Shown: positions 7,701-14,006 of the stretch, piece after piece | Layout of the letters: each line of letters opens with the position of its first letter | How positions within the stretch are numbered: position 1 is the first letter of the stretch | Origin: CAYWNA01 sp964459305 | GTDB taxonomy: Bacteria; Planctomycetota; Planctomycetia; Pirellulales; Pirellulaceae | Length of the DNA: 14,295 bases | Direction of reading: 5' to 3' | Assembly (NCBI GenBank): GCA_964459305.1 | Contig: CAYWNA010000313.1 | Location: 1 to 14,295, forward strand | Made by a program: the position numbers and the translations under genes | The notes under the pieces: model-generated | The model's input: the letters and a program-made list of their open reading frames with translations, nothing else | Told to the model about the DNA's origin: nothing | The model's database searches: none

Positions 7701-8498
7701 CTTGTTGATCTCCAGCGGACGCCACAATTGTTCGAACCCGACCTCGTGTCGGAGGTGGGGATGCATTCCATAAACAGAGAACGCGAACCCGTAGTCATGG
7801 CGGTTGTTGGTGAATTTCGCGAGGAAGTGGTTCTTTCCTTCCCTGAGTTGGACCTTAGCTTTCTGCGGCATGTTGCCGCCGCTACCCGGTCCACCCCACC
7901 GCAATATCTCCCGGCCATTGACCCACCATGTATATCGTCCCGTACGGCGCCAGTACTCCATGCCGTAGTGGTCCATGCGTCGATCACTCTCCGGTGCGCG
8001 GATGATGCAGTCGATTTCGACTTCGGTGGGTCGGTTCGCCGTGATCTGCCGATAAATGTATTGCGTTTCTCCGGCGGACGGCGCGGGCCCGCGCGGAAAC
8101 TGCTGATAGTAACCGTCGATCCATTCGGGATGTCGGACCCAGCTTCGCACAGCTTCAGGTGCCATGGGGAAATTGGGGGCCGGATATTCCTTGTCGAGCA
8201 TAGGCTGTGCGCCACCCGCCAGCGTTTCCTTCTCCACTTCGAATACATGCTTGTAACTGGAGTCAACATTGTCCATCCAGTTGAGCAGTGGGCCTTGATC
8301 GCGAAGCGGGCCTATCCTGTACCATGGCCCCAGCCTGCCACCTGCCTCAGTCAAAGCCTTGCCTGCGGCATCTTGATTGACCCGCTCGGCAAGCAACGTG
8401 TTCCTTATGCGGCGTGCCGCGTCCACAAACGATTCGTCTGCTTGAACTGATGAAACGAGCAGAGGCAGACAGATCAGGGAAGCAAGAATCCTCTTCAT
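4782..8498 (-). CDS. Exported three-heme protein: N-terminal beta-sandwich, propeller, hydrazine-synthase-alpha-like core
   Basis: A 1238-residue protein with a clear Sec signal peptide (MKRILASLICLPLLVSSVQA, cleavage near residue 20). Start support is GGAG at 8509-8512, 10 bases upstream. Residues about 55-250 (WYRIGP; VNGREILR; REGKNHFLAKFTNN; GFAFSVYG) look like a PA14/jelly-roll-type beta-sandwich common in planctomycete glycan-active proteins. A helical part follows (about 260-480), then PD40-like propeller repeats (SLSWDGKTIYIGGGG, ISAVDIDGRN, CEMPDGRLVFFDF). The hydrazine-synthase-alpha-like block (IEKDGSAHFEVP, LYFHVLDKDG, MPGEV) leads to CVGCH (935-939). CTECH is at 990-994 and CANCH at 1125-1129, before a tail with LQAPLAKSEGG and DADYQKIL. 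It lies 77 bases after the paralogue at 8576-11608 and is probably cotranscribed with it. Heme redox function is expected; the substrate is unknown. Confidence 0.88.
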   Translation of the reverse strand: MKRILASLICLPLLVSSVQADESFVDAARRIRNTLLAERVNQDAAGKALTEAGGRLGPWYRIGPLRDQGPLLNWMDNVDSSYKHVFEVEKETLAGGAQPMLDKEYPAPNFPMAPEAVRSWVRHPEWIDGYYQQFPRGPAPSAGETQYIYRQITANRPTEVEIDCIIRAPESDRRMDHYGMEYWRRTGRYTWWVNGREILRWGGPGSGGNMPQKAKVQLREGKNHFLAKFTNNRHDYGFAFSVYGMHPHLRHEVGFEQLWRPLEINKSTDLPYCREHPDPPKWFVKKAGWLESLVATRDSLLQKLGGANDFRSIWTALYSAFVAPRERREITLAETFCGKETAEMFNRKGDALDEWIRSKFIGGASRIVPLPNSLKGNVPLREVIAKGTDLVYYQDSLQRLLATKFHPEPMPGVEHAAMDSKGRIVPAIEKALEKYPTSPAGDRHTARLAELESLVKPLLARIVSTGEPMVEEVFVAAGMMDDMWDQAIGELPELLFLERPTYGYDSMMFVNAGTDQASIRVFDPKTKKVRTIVHHPGIAHEISLSWDGKTIYIGGGGDISAVDIDGRNLRTLQSGQSPCEMPDGRLVFFDFEDGKAPCKANGQRQLLFVCGSEGGNRKVASANLTIDTSPSVMDNGQIVFTRWDYGVNKNVFNRHAIWTQNPDGTAMDLYFGNTVIDPRSMCRPRQVPGRPEVVSVFGPHHAHLTGLIGLLWNANGKEAADGLGFRRLTHDTASVGDRPPVWAYQDAQPLNEQLFLVSYGGRADRTVGLYLLDRSGNKKCILETAGASGVHSAQVFAARPRPPVIRDRSRTAEWNPDVDLFEQMLADPDWSQKATMLLYDVYQGIEPEIERGRAAYLAVMEQVIQSSGRGGSMGVGTIWYANRVVGLVPIEKDGSAHFEVPALRSLYFHVLDKDGRMLMTQGSDFHAMPGEVRSCVGCHEQRKGIDAPPDEAVSPIAARKRAVRPRMPDWGTNGIIEYEVTVQPILDKYCTECHSGPNPKAKLNLSGDRTTVYNMSYMELTDRMLVHFTPGTGSTHAQPSNDLDEQAPLSRGSLLSKLTKHIQDPKHCKRTTSSEEERVSFEEQLAVFLWIDSNVPFYGHCRQRSPTLLEEPARQDMSAVHRRRCANCHGNDNPDTKSGLNEHHSTVHVGEYRPGQWGVARSGMRVRHLNLSNPDHSAALQAPLAKSEGGWELCKSADGKPVFTSEGDADYQKILSSLKRVIHRREPGVKDLLAAGGE

Positions 8499-8508
8499 CT
8501 GGCAAGAT

Positions 8509-8512
8509 CTCC
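8509..8512 (-). promoter_or_regulatory. Ribosome binding site of the downstream three-heme gene
   Basis: GGAG within AAGGAGAT on the minus strand lies 10 bases before the ATG at 8498. The whole 77-bp gap to the preceding gene shows this site but no evident promoter or terminator, which supports cotranscription. Confidence 0.6.
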
Positions 8513-8575
8513 TTTCCTTCCATGTAACCAGGCACGCGGCTCAGCCGGAACGATTCACATACCTGTGGGGCGGTT

Positions 8576-11500
8576 CTACGGTCGGGCCGCCAGACCGGAG
8601 GTACTATCGTCGGGGCTCGTCGACACGTCACATTCCAGGGCGAACCCGGGCATATCGGCCCGCGGCTGTCTTTTCAGCAGCGTCTGCAACGTCTCGAAAG
8701 TCTTGAGGATGTGCTGATAATCGGGATCGTCCTTCGATGCGAATACGGCCTGACCGCACTGCTGAGTTCCGCCCGCCGATTTCGCCAGCGGTGCCAGCAG
8801 GAACCGGTTGTTTTCCGGTTTCAGCATTCGTGTGAAAAACGTCCGCGGGACCTTTTCGTGACATTCCGCACAACGTTTTGCGCGCACGTCTGCCAGCACC
8901 TGGTCCAGCCCTGATGGATACATCCGCCGGCTGCCCATTCGCTGTTTGTGGTTCGACGACGATGTGCCGTAGTACGGGACATTCAGGTCGATCCACCGAT
9001 AGATCCGCTGTCGTTCGTCCCACGACAGATCGACCCGGGCCTTTCCGTCCGTGTCCGGGTGTCCCGTCTGGATTAGTTTGGCGAGCGGGCTCACCGGGCT
9101 GCCCCATGTGCGCGGCGTGATCTGCTGGATGTTGTGCCCCGCCCCGTTGATCGTCCAGATCCAGGAGACCCACGGGCTCTTGCCCCGCTGTTCATCACCG
9201 GCCGGGCCCGAGGTGGTGCTGTGCAGGTGCCATTTCCGCGCCCCTAGCGTCCCGGTCCGGGCTAGGACGTCGTACGACACGTTGAAGAAGTCGGTCTTGT
9301 CGCCCGACAAGTCGACGTGGCCGGGCTGTTCCCGTTCGTTGTGACACGACGTGCAGTGTTGATCCAGTACCGGCTGCACGATTTCACTATAACTGAAACC
9401 CATCACGCCCCATTGCGGCGGCGTCAGCGCCCGGGCCGTCGCTCGCATCGACAGGCGATCCAGCGCGCCGGGCGTTATGCTGTTTCGGTCCGCGTGACAG
9501 CCGACACACCCCTGCACCTCGCCCGGCATAAAATGCGTGAACGACCGCATTCGCTGCACTGCACGGCCCTCGGCATCCAGTGCCAGGAAATAGATCGGCA
9601 CCTCCGATGGCACTAAGAACGCCGCCGAACCGTCCTCGTCCACATCAGCGTAACCCCACACCTTTTTCGGCGCAAACGTCGCCCCGCACGAAACCAGCGG
9701 GAACTGCCACCCGAAACAGGCGATGATGCGCAATTGGTCGCCCCTCTCGGGCGCATAGTTCTGTATCGGCGAATGCGTCCCCTTCTCCATCTCCTGAACC
9801 ACCGCGATCCGTTTCACCTCGCCGCGGCGAACGTTCGGTTCCAGCCCGTTGTACACGTTTTTGACGAACACCGTTGCCCAGTTCCCCGATACACTGCCAT
9901 CGTCGGGCAGCGGCACCGATCGGTCCATCGTCAAGCCGGTACGCACCGGCGGAGGCGTCACCGCACGAATTGGAATCACATTGTAGAAACCCATCGCGTC
10001 GTCCGATTCCAGCAGCGTCACCGCATTGCCGGCATAGTCCCGCAGTTGAACGGCCCCCGCCTTCGAAACGAAATAGCGGGAATCGTCCACCGGAAACGGT
10101 TTTTCGTACAGCATCTTCGCCCGCGCCGCGGGATTGTTCAGCATCCCGTTGCCGAACGCCCCGCCACCGCCCCAGTGGTGCACGCGGTAGTCCAGTTCCG
10201 GCGTCAGATTCGTCACCGATTCCGTCGCATTTGCCCCATGGGACGGATCGATCCGAACGATCGCCCCGCGGCACGGACCATTGTGATTGGTGGCCGTCGC
10301 CAGGATCGCCGGTGTCCCCGGAATTCCCCGGGCGTGCATGAACGTTCCCGGACTGATCACGCGATTCCCGTAGAACCCCGATAACGCCGTCCCGTCAGGA
10401 TTGATCGCCCACAAGCTCTGGATTGGGCAGACGGCCCGGTCGACGTATTCCCACCGCGAATAGACGATACGTCCGTCGGTCAGCACCGAAGGCGTGAAGT
10501 CCATCAGGTAATTCGCCGACAAACGACGCTGGTTCTTCCCGTCGCGATCCATCCGATACAGCACCGGCGACGTCACGACCCAGCAGTACGCGAATGCCGG
10601 TTTCCGATCCGACGTAAACGCGACGCCGCCGTCCGGCAACCAGCACGGATCCAGATTGTTGTGCGGACCGTCGGTCAGTTGCGTCAATCCGGTCCCGTCG
10701 ATGTTGATCCGGTAAATCTGAAAATTGTTCTTGCTGATCGATCGATCCAGTTCGACCGTCATCGTGAACGGATCGGCCATCTCGCGACCGCCCCGTTTCC
10801 ACGCGAATAGAACCTCCCGGCCGTCGTACGACAAATCGGCGTGGATGATCATCCCGTCCGACGAATCGACCAGCGGGCGCAACTGCCCGCCACTGGCGTC
10901 CGGCGTGAAAACATACAGCCCGCCGCCACGGCGAAATCGTTCGCTGTGGTAAACATAGACGTGCGACACGTCCAGCGGATGATGTTTGATGACCAAAAGA
11001 TCCCGGAATCCCAAATTCCCTGCCAGCAGATCGGCCCGCAGCCCGTTCGCCTCGGGCGTCGCCTCCTCCGGCGGAAACAGCGGTTCCGCGAACTGACCGA
11101 CCGTCTGCCAGTCGGTCCCGTCGTTCGACGTTTGTATGACAAACCGTGTTGCCGTCCGATCCGCGTACTGACCCGTGCGATCCCGACAGAACACGATCCG
11201 GTCGACCGTCACCGATTTCCCCAGATCGATCTGTGCCCACGGACGCCGTTCGCCTTCCGCCGGAATCCAACTGTGCGAATTGCCGTATTGTCCGTCGTTG
11301 AGATGTCGGATCTGATGCTGTGGATAGTTCGGCAAGAGCGACGACGCCGACGCCATTGCCCCGGCCCTCACGGCCAGGTTGTCCGACGAATCGGGGCCGA
11401 ACACCTCCAGTTCGTCAAAACAAACGGCGCTCTGGTTCGTCCGCGACACCACCACCCGAACCTGGCGCGCCGACACCGCATCGAACGAGTACGTATTCGG

Positions 11501-11608
11501 TGTGTTTGGAGAAAACGTCGGTTCCTCCGCCGTTGCGACCGAGAACACCGCGCCGCCGAAGAATAGGTAGAACACCCCCGCAACCAGCCCGCGACGACAA
11601 CGTGACAT
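8576..11608 (-). CDS. Exported three-heme protein: F5/8C-like domain, PD40 propeller, hydrazine-synthase-alpha-like core
   Basis: A 1010-residue protein counted from the ATG at 11608. A GTG at 11611 is also in frame but sits only 2 bases from AGGAGG, while the ATG has 5. Residues 1 to about 27 are a Sec signal peptide ending VATA. About 40-170 resemble a discoidin/F5-8C carbohydrate- or surface-binding domain (SARQVRVVVSRTNQ, DELEVFG, NLAVRAGAMASASS, WAQIDLGKSVTVDRIVF, FVIQTSNDGTDW). About 260-400 show TolB/PD40 propeller strands (LSYDGREVLFAW, IYRINIDGTGLTQLTDG, CWLPDGGVAFTSDR, TDGRIVYSRWEY). The core VDEDGSAAFLVP, IYFLALDAEG, FMPGEV precedes CVGCH (701-705); CTSCH (752-756) and CAECH (913-917) follow. 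The tail LLAPLAKSAGG and DPDYQHIL matches the paralogue downstream. It is probably a periplasmic or surface redox protein with a binding module; the substrate is unknown. Confidence 0.9.
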   Translation of the reverse strand: MSRCRRGLVAGVFYLFFGGAVFSVATAEEPTFSPNTPNTYSFDAVSARQVRVVVSRTNQSAVCFDELEVFGPDSSDNLAVRAGAMASASSLLPNYPQHQIRHLNDGQYGNSHSWIPAEGERRPWAQIDLGKSVTVDRIVFCRDRTGQYADRTATRFVIQTSNDGTDWQTVGQFAEPLFPPEEATPEANGLRADLLAGNLGFRDLLVIKHHPLDVSHVYVYHSERFRRGGGLYVFTPDASGGQLRPLVDSSDGMIIHADLSYDGREVLFAWKRGGREMADPFTMTVELDRSISKNNFQIYRINIDGTGLTQLTDGPHNNLDPCWLPDGGVAFTSDRKPAFAYCWVVTSPVLYRMDRDGKNQRRLSANYLMDFTPSVLTDGRIVYSRWEYVDRAVCPIQSLWAINPDGTALSGFYGNRVISPGTFMHARGIPGTPAILATATNHNGPCRGAIVRIDPSHGANATESVTNLTPELDYRVHHWGGGGAFGNGMLNNPAARAKMLYEKPFPVDDSRYFVSKAGAVQLRDYAGNAVTLLESDDAMGFYNVIPIRAVTPPPVRTGLTMDRSVPLPDDGSVSGNWATVFVKNVYNGLEPNVRRGEVKRIAVVQEMEKGTHSPIQNYAPERGDQLRIIACFGWQFPLVSCGATFAPKKVWGYADVDEDGSAAFLVPSEVPIYFLALDAEGRAVQRMRSFTHFMPGEVQGCVGCHADRNSITPGALDRLSMRATARALTPPQWGVMGFSYSEIVQPVLDQHCTSCHNEREQPGHVDLSGDKTDFFNVSYDVLARTGTLGARKWHLHSTTSGPAGDEQRGKSPWVSWIWTINGAGHNIQQITPRTWGSPVSPLAKLIQTGHPDTDGKARVDLSWDERQRIYRWIDLNVPYYGTSSSNHKQRMGSRRMYPSGLDQVLADVRAKRCAECHEKVPRTFFTRMLKPENNRFLLAPLAKSAGGTQQCGQAVFASKDDPDYQHILKTFETLQTLLKRQPRADMPGFALECDVSTSPDDSTSGLAARP

Positions 11609-11613
11609 CACCG

Positions 11614-11619
11614 CCTCCT
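11614..11619 (-). promoter_or_regulatory. Ribosome binding site that decides GTG versus ATG start
   Basis: A perfect AGGAGG on the minus strand is 2 bases from GTG 11611 and 5 bases from ATG 11608. The spacing favours the ATG and removes one residue from the longer reading. Confidence 0.75.
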
Positions 11620-11742
11620 AACGAAAAACGTCCCTTGCCCTTGTGAAAACGGCGAGGCCAACTTCTGCCCGTCCCAGGCGGAAACGAACCTTGAGATCCA
11701 TTGGACACCGTTTTCTCTCATTCCCAAGCCTTTACATTGGAG

Positions 11743-11771
11743 ATTCTAAGTCTCGACTTCACCCTCCGCAA
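11743..11771 (-). promoter_or_regulatory. Candidate sigma70-type promoter for the two tandem three-heme genes
   Basis: On the minus strand TTGCGG (11766-11771) and TAGAAT (11743-11748) are separated by exactly 17 bases. The -10 box matches 5 of 6 consensus positions and the -35 box is weaker. It lies in the 190-bp gap between the VOC gene and the first three-heme gene and would give a leader of about 125 bases. Planctomycete promoters are poorly defined, so this is only a pattern match. Confidence 0.3.
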
Positions 11772-11801
11772 TTGCTCATGTGCCAGGGTGGACACAAGCT
11801 C

Positions 11802-12350
11802 TCACTGTATCTGAACCAACTCGATCAGAACGCCGTCCGGGTCAACGGCGCAGACGACCCCTGCGGCGTCGGGCGCAGCGATCGGGTCGCTCAGGAACTT
11901 CACGCCGTCCGCCTTCAATCGCTTGAAAGTATCGGGCACATCTTCGACAAAAAACGTGAGCCAGCGCACCCCGGCAGAGAACTTATCGGAACGTCGGGGT
12001 GGAGGCGAGGGGATGTCCATCAACTTGATCAGTGTGTTGCCCGCACGCAAGCGGACGTGTCGGAACCCGCGCGGCGCCAGGACCGCACCCACGGCCACTT
12101 CGTCGGGAATCTGAAGATCCTGGACAATCTCCAGCCCCAACAGTTCATGATAGAAACGCAGTGACTCCTCGAAGTGGCTGCACACAATGGCGATATCCAC
12201 ACGCGGATGAGTCAGTTTCAACTTCGCCTCAGCCTTCTCCGATCGCTGAGAGACTCCCTTCTTTGCGGTGTGCTGGGGCTCGGCTGATGTCCCTTGAGCG
12301 GGCACGAGCGACATCGCCGCCGCACATCCGATAAACTCGCGTCGTCTCAT
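11802..12350 (-). CDS. Tat-exported VOC-fold (glyoxalase/dioxygenase superfamily) protein
   Basis: A 182-residue protein from the ATG at 12350, which has GGAG (12359-12362) 8 bases upstream; an in-frame start at 12395 would put a non-signal extension before the export signal. The N-terminus MRRREFIGCAAAMSLVPAQG, ending TSA at residue 23, is a twin-arginine signal. A Lys/Glu-rich linker follows, then one vicinal-oxygen-chelate domain (about 48-182): HFEESLRFYHELLGLEIV, GFRHVRLRAGNTLIKL, LTFFVEDVPDTFKRLKADGV and the closing CAVDPDGVLIELVQIQ. By hand alignment the usual H/E/H/E metal ligands correspond to Asp52, Lys109, Trp130 and Glu177, so canonical glyoxalase chemistry is doubtful; it may bind a ligand or use metal differently. 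It is followed after 190 bp by the three-heme genes on the same strand. Confidence 0.85.
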   Translation of the reverse strand: MRRREFIGCAAAMSLVPAQGTSAEPQHTAKKGVSQRSEKAEAKLKLTHPRVDIAIVCSHFEESLRFYHELLGLEIVQDLQIPDEVAVGAVLAPRGFRHVRLRAGNTLIKLMDIPSPPPRRSDKFSAGVRWLTFFVEDVPDTFKRLKADGVKFLSDPIAAPDAAGVVCAVDPDGVLIELVQIQ

Positions 12351-12358
12351 GGTCTTTT

Positions 12359-12362
12359 CTCC
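12359..12362 (-). promoter_or_regulatory. Ribosome binding site that sets the VOC start at 12350
   Basis: GGAG on the minus strand sits 8 bases before ATG 12350. It supports the start that places the twin-arginine motif at the very N-terminus. Confidence 0.65.
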
Positions 12363-12407
12363 GAAGCTATCAAGGATAGGAAATCTGTTCTCCACTTGAC
12401 CGAACCG

Positions 12408-12435
12408 ATTGTACCACGACGCACTGGCGATTCAA
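12408..12435 (-). promoter_or_regulatory. Candidate sigma70-type promoter for the VOC gene
   Basis: On the minus strand TTGAAT (12430-12435) and TACAAT (12408-12413) are 16 bases apart. The -10 box matches 5 of 6 and the -35 box 4 of 6 consensus positions. It lies about 58 bases upstream of the VOC start in the divergent intergenic region. Confidence 0.4.
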
Positions 12436-12451
12436 TTCAAACGGCTCCTTC

Positions 12452-12481
12452 TTGACAATGGTAGTTCGGTACGGCGAAAAT
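12452..12481 (+). promoter_or_regulatory. Candidate sigma70-type promoter for the isomerase-like gene
   Basis: A perfect TTGACA (12452-12457) is followed after 18 bases by GAAAAT (12476-12481), a weak -10 box. It would give a leader of about 85 bases before the start at 12573. It sits back to back with the leftward candidate at 12408-12435, so the two genes may share a control region. Confidence 0.35.
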
Positions 12482-12560
12482 CGTCTTTTGAGTTGTTGCC
12501 TCAGCGGGCGCGATTTGCCTTTGGAGGTCTGTACACGGTACCCGACGGTCATATTTGGAA

Positions 12561-12565
12561 AAGGG
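12561..12565 (+). promoter_or_regulatory. Ribosome binding site that sets the isomerase-like start
   Basis: AAGGG lies 7 bases before ATG 12573 and favours it over the in-frame TTG at 12555, which would have no comparable site and would move the twin-arginine motif further in. Confidence 0.55.
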
Positions 12566-12572
12566 CTTGGCG

Positions 12573-14006
12573 ATGTGTGAACACTGCACGCGAAGAGGGT
12601 TCTTGGGAATGGGCGCCGCAAGCAGCTTGCTGCTGGCCGGCGGGACGTGGGGGCATGCGTGGGCTTCCGAGTCGCCGCCTTCGAAGCCGCGTCGCAAATC
12701 GCGGATCTGTGTGATTTTCACGGGGACGCCCCAACCGGAAGATCGCAATTGGGGCGCCGATCCCACGCAGATCGAGCCCATGAAGACTCGGCTGGCTGAA
12801 GCGGAAAAGAAGTTGGGGAATATCGAACTGCTTATGGGCGAATCGCACAGCCCTCAGGAAACGACGGCGCTCCTGGAAAAGGCAGGACCGGGAACGCCTG
12901 TCCTGGCAATCAACGTGCAGAACTTTGCGATGAAGCGCGTGATCGGCCCCGTCTTGGAGGCAGGTCATCCGCTGGCTGTGTTCTCGTTGCCCGCCAGCGG
13001 TCACGATTGGATGTATGCGCCCAGATGGCGCCGCGAAGGACATCGCGTCGCACTGTTGGCCAGCAGCGACTACGACGAGTTGGAGCGTGCGTTGCGCCTG
13101 CTGCGCGTGATTCCCATGATGCAGCAGACCAGAATCCTGTTATTCCCGCCGGCCCGAGGCACCGAGCCGGCGTGCTCGCCGGATGCAGTCAAAGAGCGTC
13201 TGGGCGCCGATGTGGTGGCCATCGATCAGAAGGACTTCGACGACATGATGGCGGCCGTGGACGAGGACGCGGTTCGAGCCGAAGCCGAAGCATGGACCAA
13301 GGGCGCGAAAAAAATCCTCGAACCAACGAAAGAAGACATCGACAAAGCCGCTCGTGTCAGCGTCGTCTTGGACCGCCTCATGGAACAGGAGCAGGCCGAC
13401 GGATTGGCCGTCGGAACGTGCATGGGGTGGTTGTCGCGCGGATTTCCTTGCTTGGGATTCACGCGTCTTCGCGATCGCGGCGTGCCGGCGGCCTGTGAAG
13501 GCGACATGGATTCGCTGCTGACCATGATTCTGTTCCAGTACGCCTTCGACCGTGCCGGTTTCCAGGGCAACGCGACCTTTGACACGGCGCGCAATGCCCT
13601 GTGGACCGCTCATTGCACGGCGCCTTTAAAAATGGAAGGCCCGGACAGCGAAGACGCCCCCTATCTGCTGCGCGGGCATTCCGAGGTCGGCGGCAGCGGC
13701 TGCGTGCCCGAGATTCAGTACCGTATCGGCCAGGTCATCACCCGCACCAAGTTGATCAACCTGGACACGATCCTGGTATCCACGGGCGAGATCATCGATG
13801 TGCCCGAAAAGGCCGTACACGGATGTCGCACGCAGATCGTCACGAAAGTCCGCGACGCGGCCCAAATGGCGGCGGACTGGAGCCAGGCGCTGGAGACCGA
13901 AGACGCGATGACACTGCTGCACCGCGTGGTGTTTTACGGCGATCACATACAGAGCGTCCGACATCTGGCCAACTTGATGGACCTGAAGGTCGTCGAGGAA
14001 GTTTGA
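12573..14006 (+). CDS. Tat-exported protein of the L-fucose/L-arabinose isomerase fold
   Basis: A 477-residue protein from ATG 12573. The N-terminus has a classic twin-arginine signal (CTRRGFLGMGAAS, Arg7-Arg8) with likely cleavage after AWA at residue 31. The mature chain starts with an alpha/beta part (ICVIFTGTPQPEDRNWGAD; VLAINVQNFA) and leads to motifs of the FucI/AraA-like sugar isomerase group: VGTCMGWL, PAACEGDMDSLLTMIL, FQGNATFDTARN, AHCTAP and FYGDHIQSV near the C-terminus. By analogy with FucI, Glu309, Asp337 and His458 are candidate metal ligands. Known ketol isomerases of this group are cytoplasmic, so the export signal is unusual. It could be an exported isomerase, a sugar-binding derivative or another exported enzyme on this fold. 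It is transcribed divergently from the VOC and three-heme genes. Confidence 0.85.
   Translation: MCEHCTRRGFLGMGAASSLLLAGGTWGHAWASESPPSKPRRKSRICVIFTGTPQPEDRNWGADPTQIEPMKTRLAEAEKKLGNIELLMGESHSPQETTALLEKAGPGTPVLAINVQNFAMKRVIGPVLEAGHPLAVFSLPASGHDWMYAPRWRREGHRVALLASSDYDELERALRLLRVIPMMQQTRILLFPPARGTEPACSPDAVKERLGADVVAIDQKDFDDMMAAVDEDAVRAEAEAWTKGAKKILEPTKEDIDKAARVSVVLDRLMEQEQADGLAVGTCMGWLSRGFPCLGFTRLRDRGVPAACEGDMDSLLTMILFQYAFDRAGFQGNATFDTARNALWTAHCTAPLKMEGPDSEDAPYLLRGHSEVGGSGCVPEIQYRIGQVITRTKLINLDTILVSTGEIIDVPEKAVHGCRTQIVTKVRDAAQMAADWSQALETEDAMTLLHRVVFYGDHIQSVRHLANLMDLKVVEEV

Noticed and set aside
7167..8450. 427-codon plus-strand open frame opposite the 1238-aa protein
   Set aside because: The opposite strand has the signal peptide, Shine-Dalgarno, domain motifs and three CxxCH sites; the plus-strand frame has no recognisable domain and is an antisense shadow.
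4782..11608. Genuine anammox hydrazine synthase locus
   Set aside because: No beta or gamma subunit is visible, the Tyr ligand after the first CxxCH is absent, and extra N-terminal domains are present; only family-level similarity is supported.
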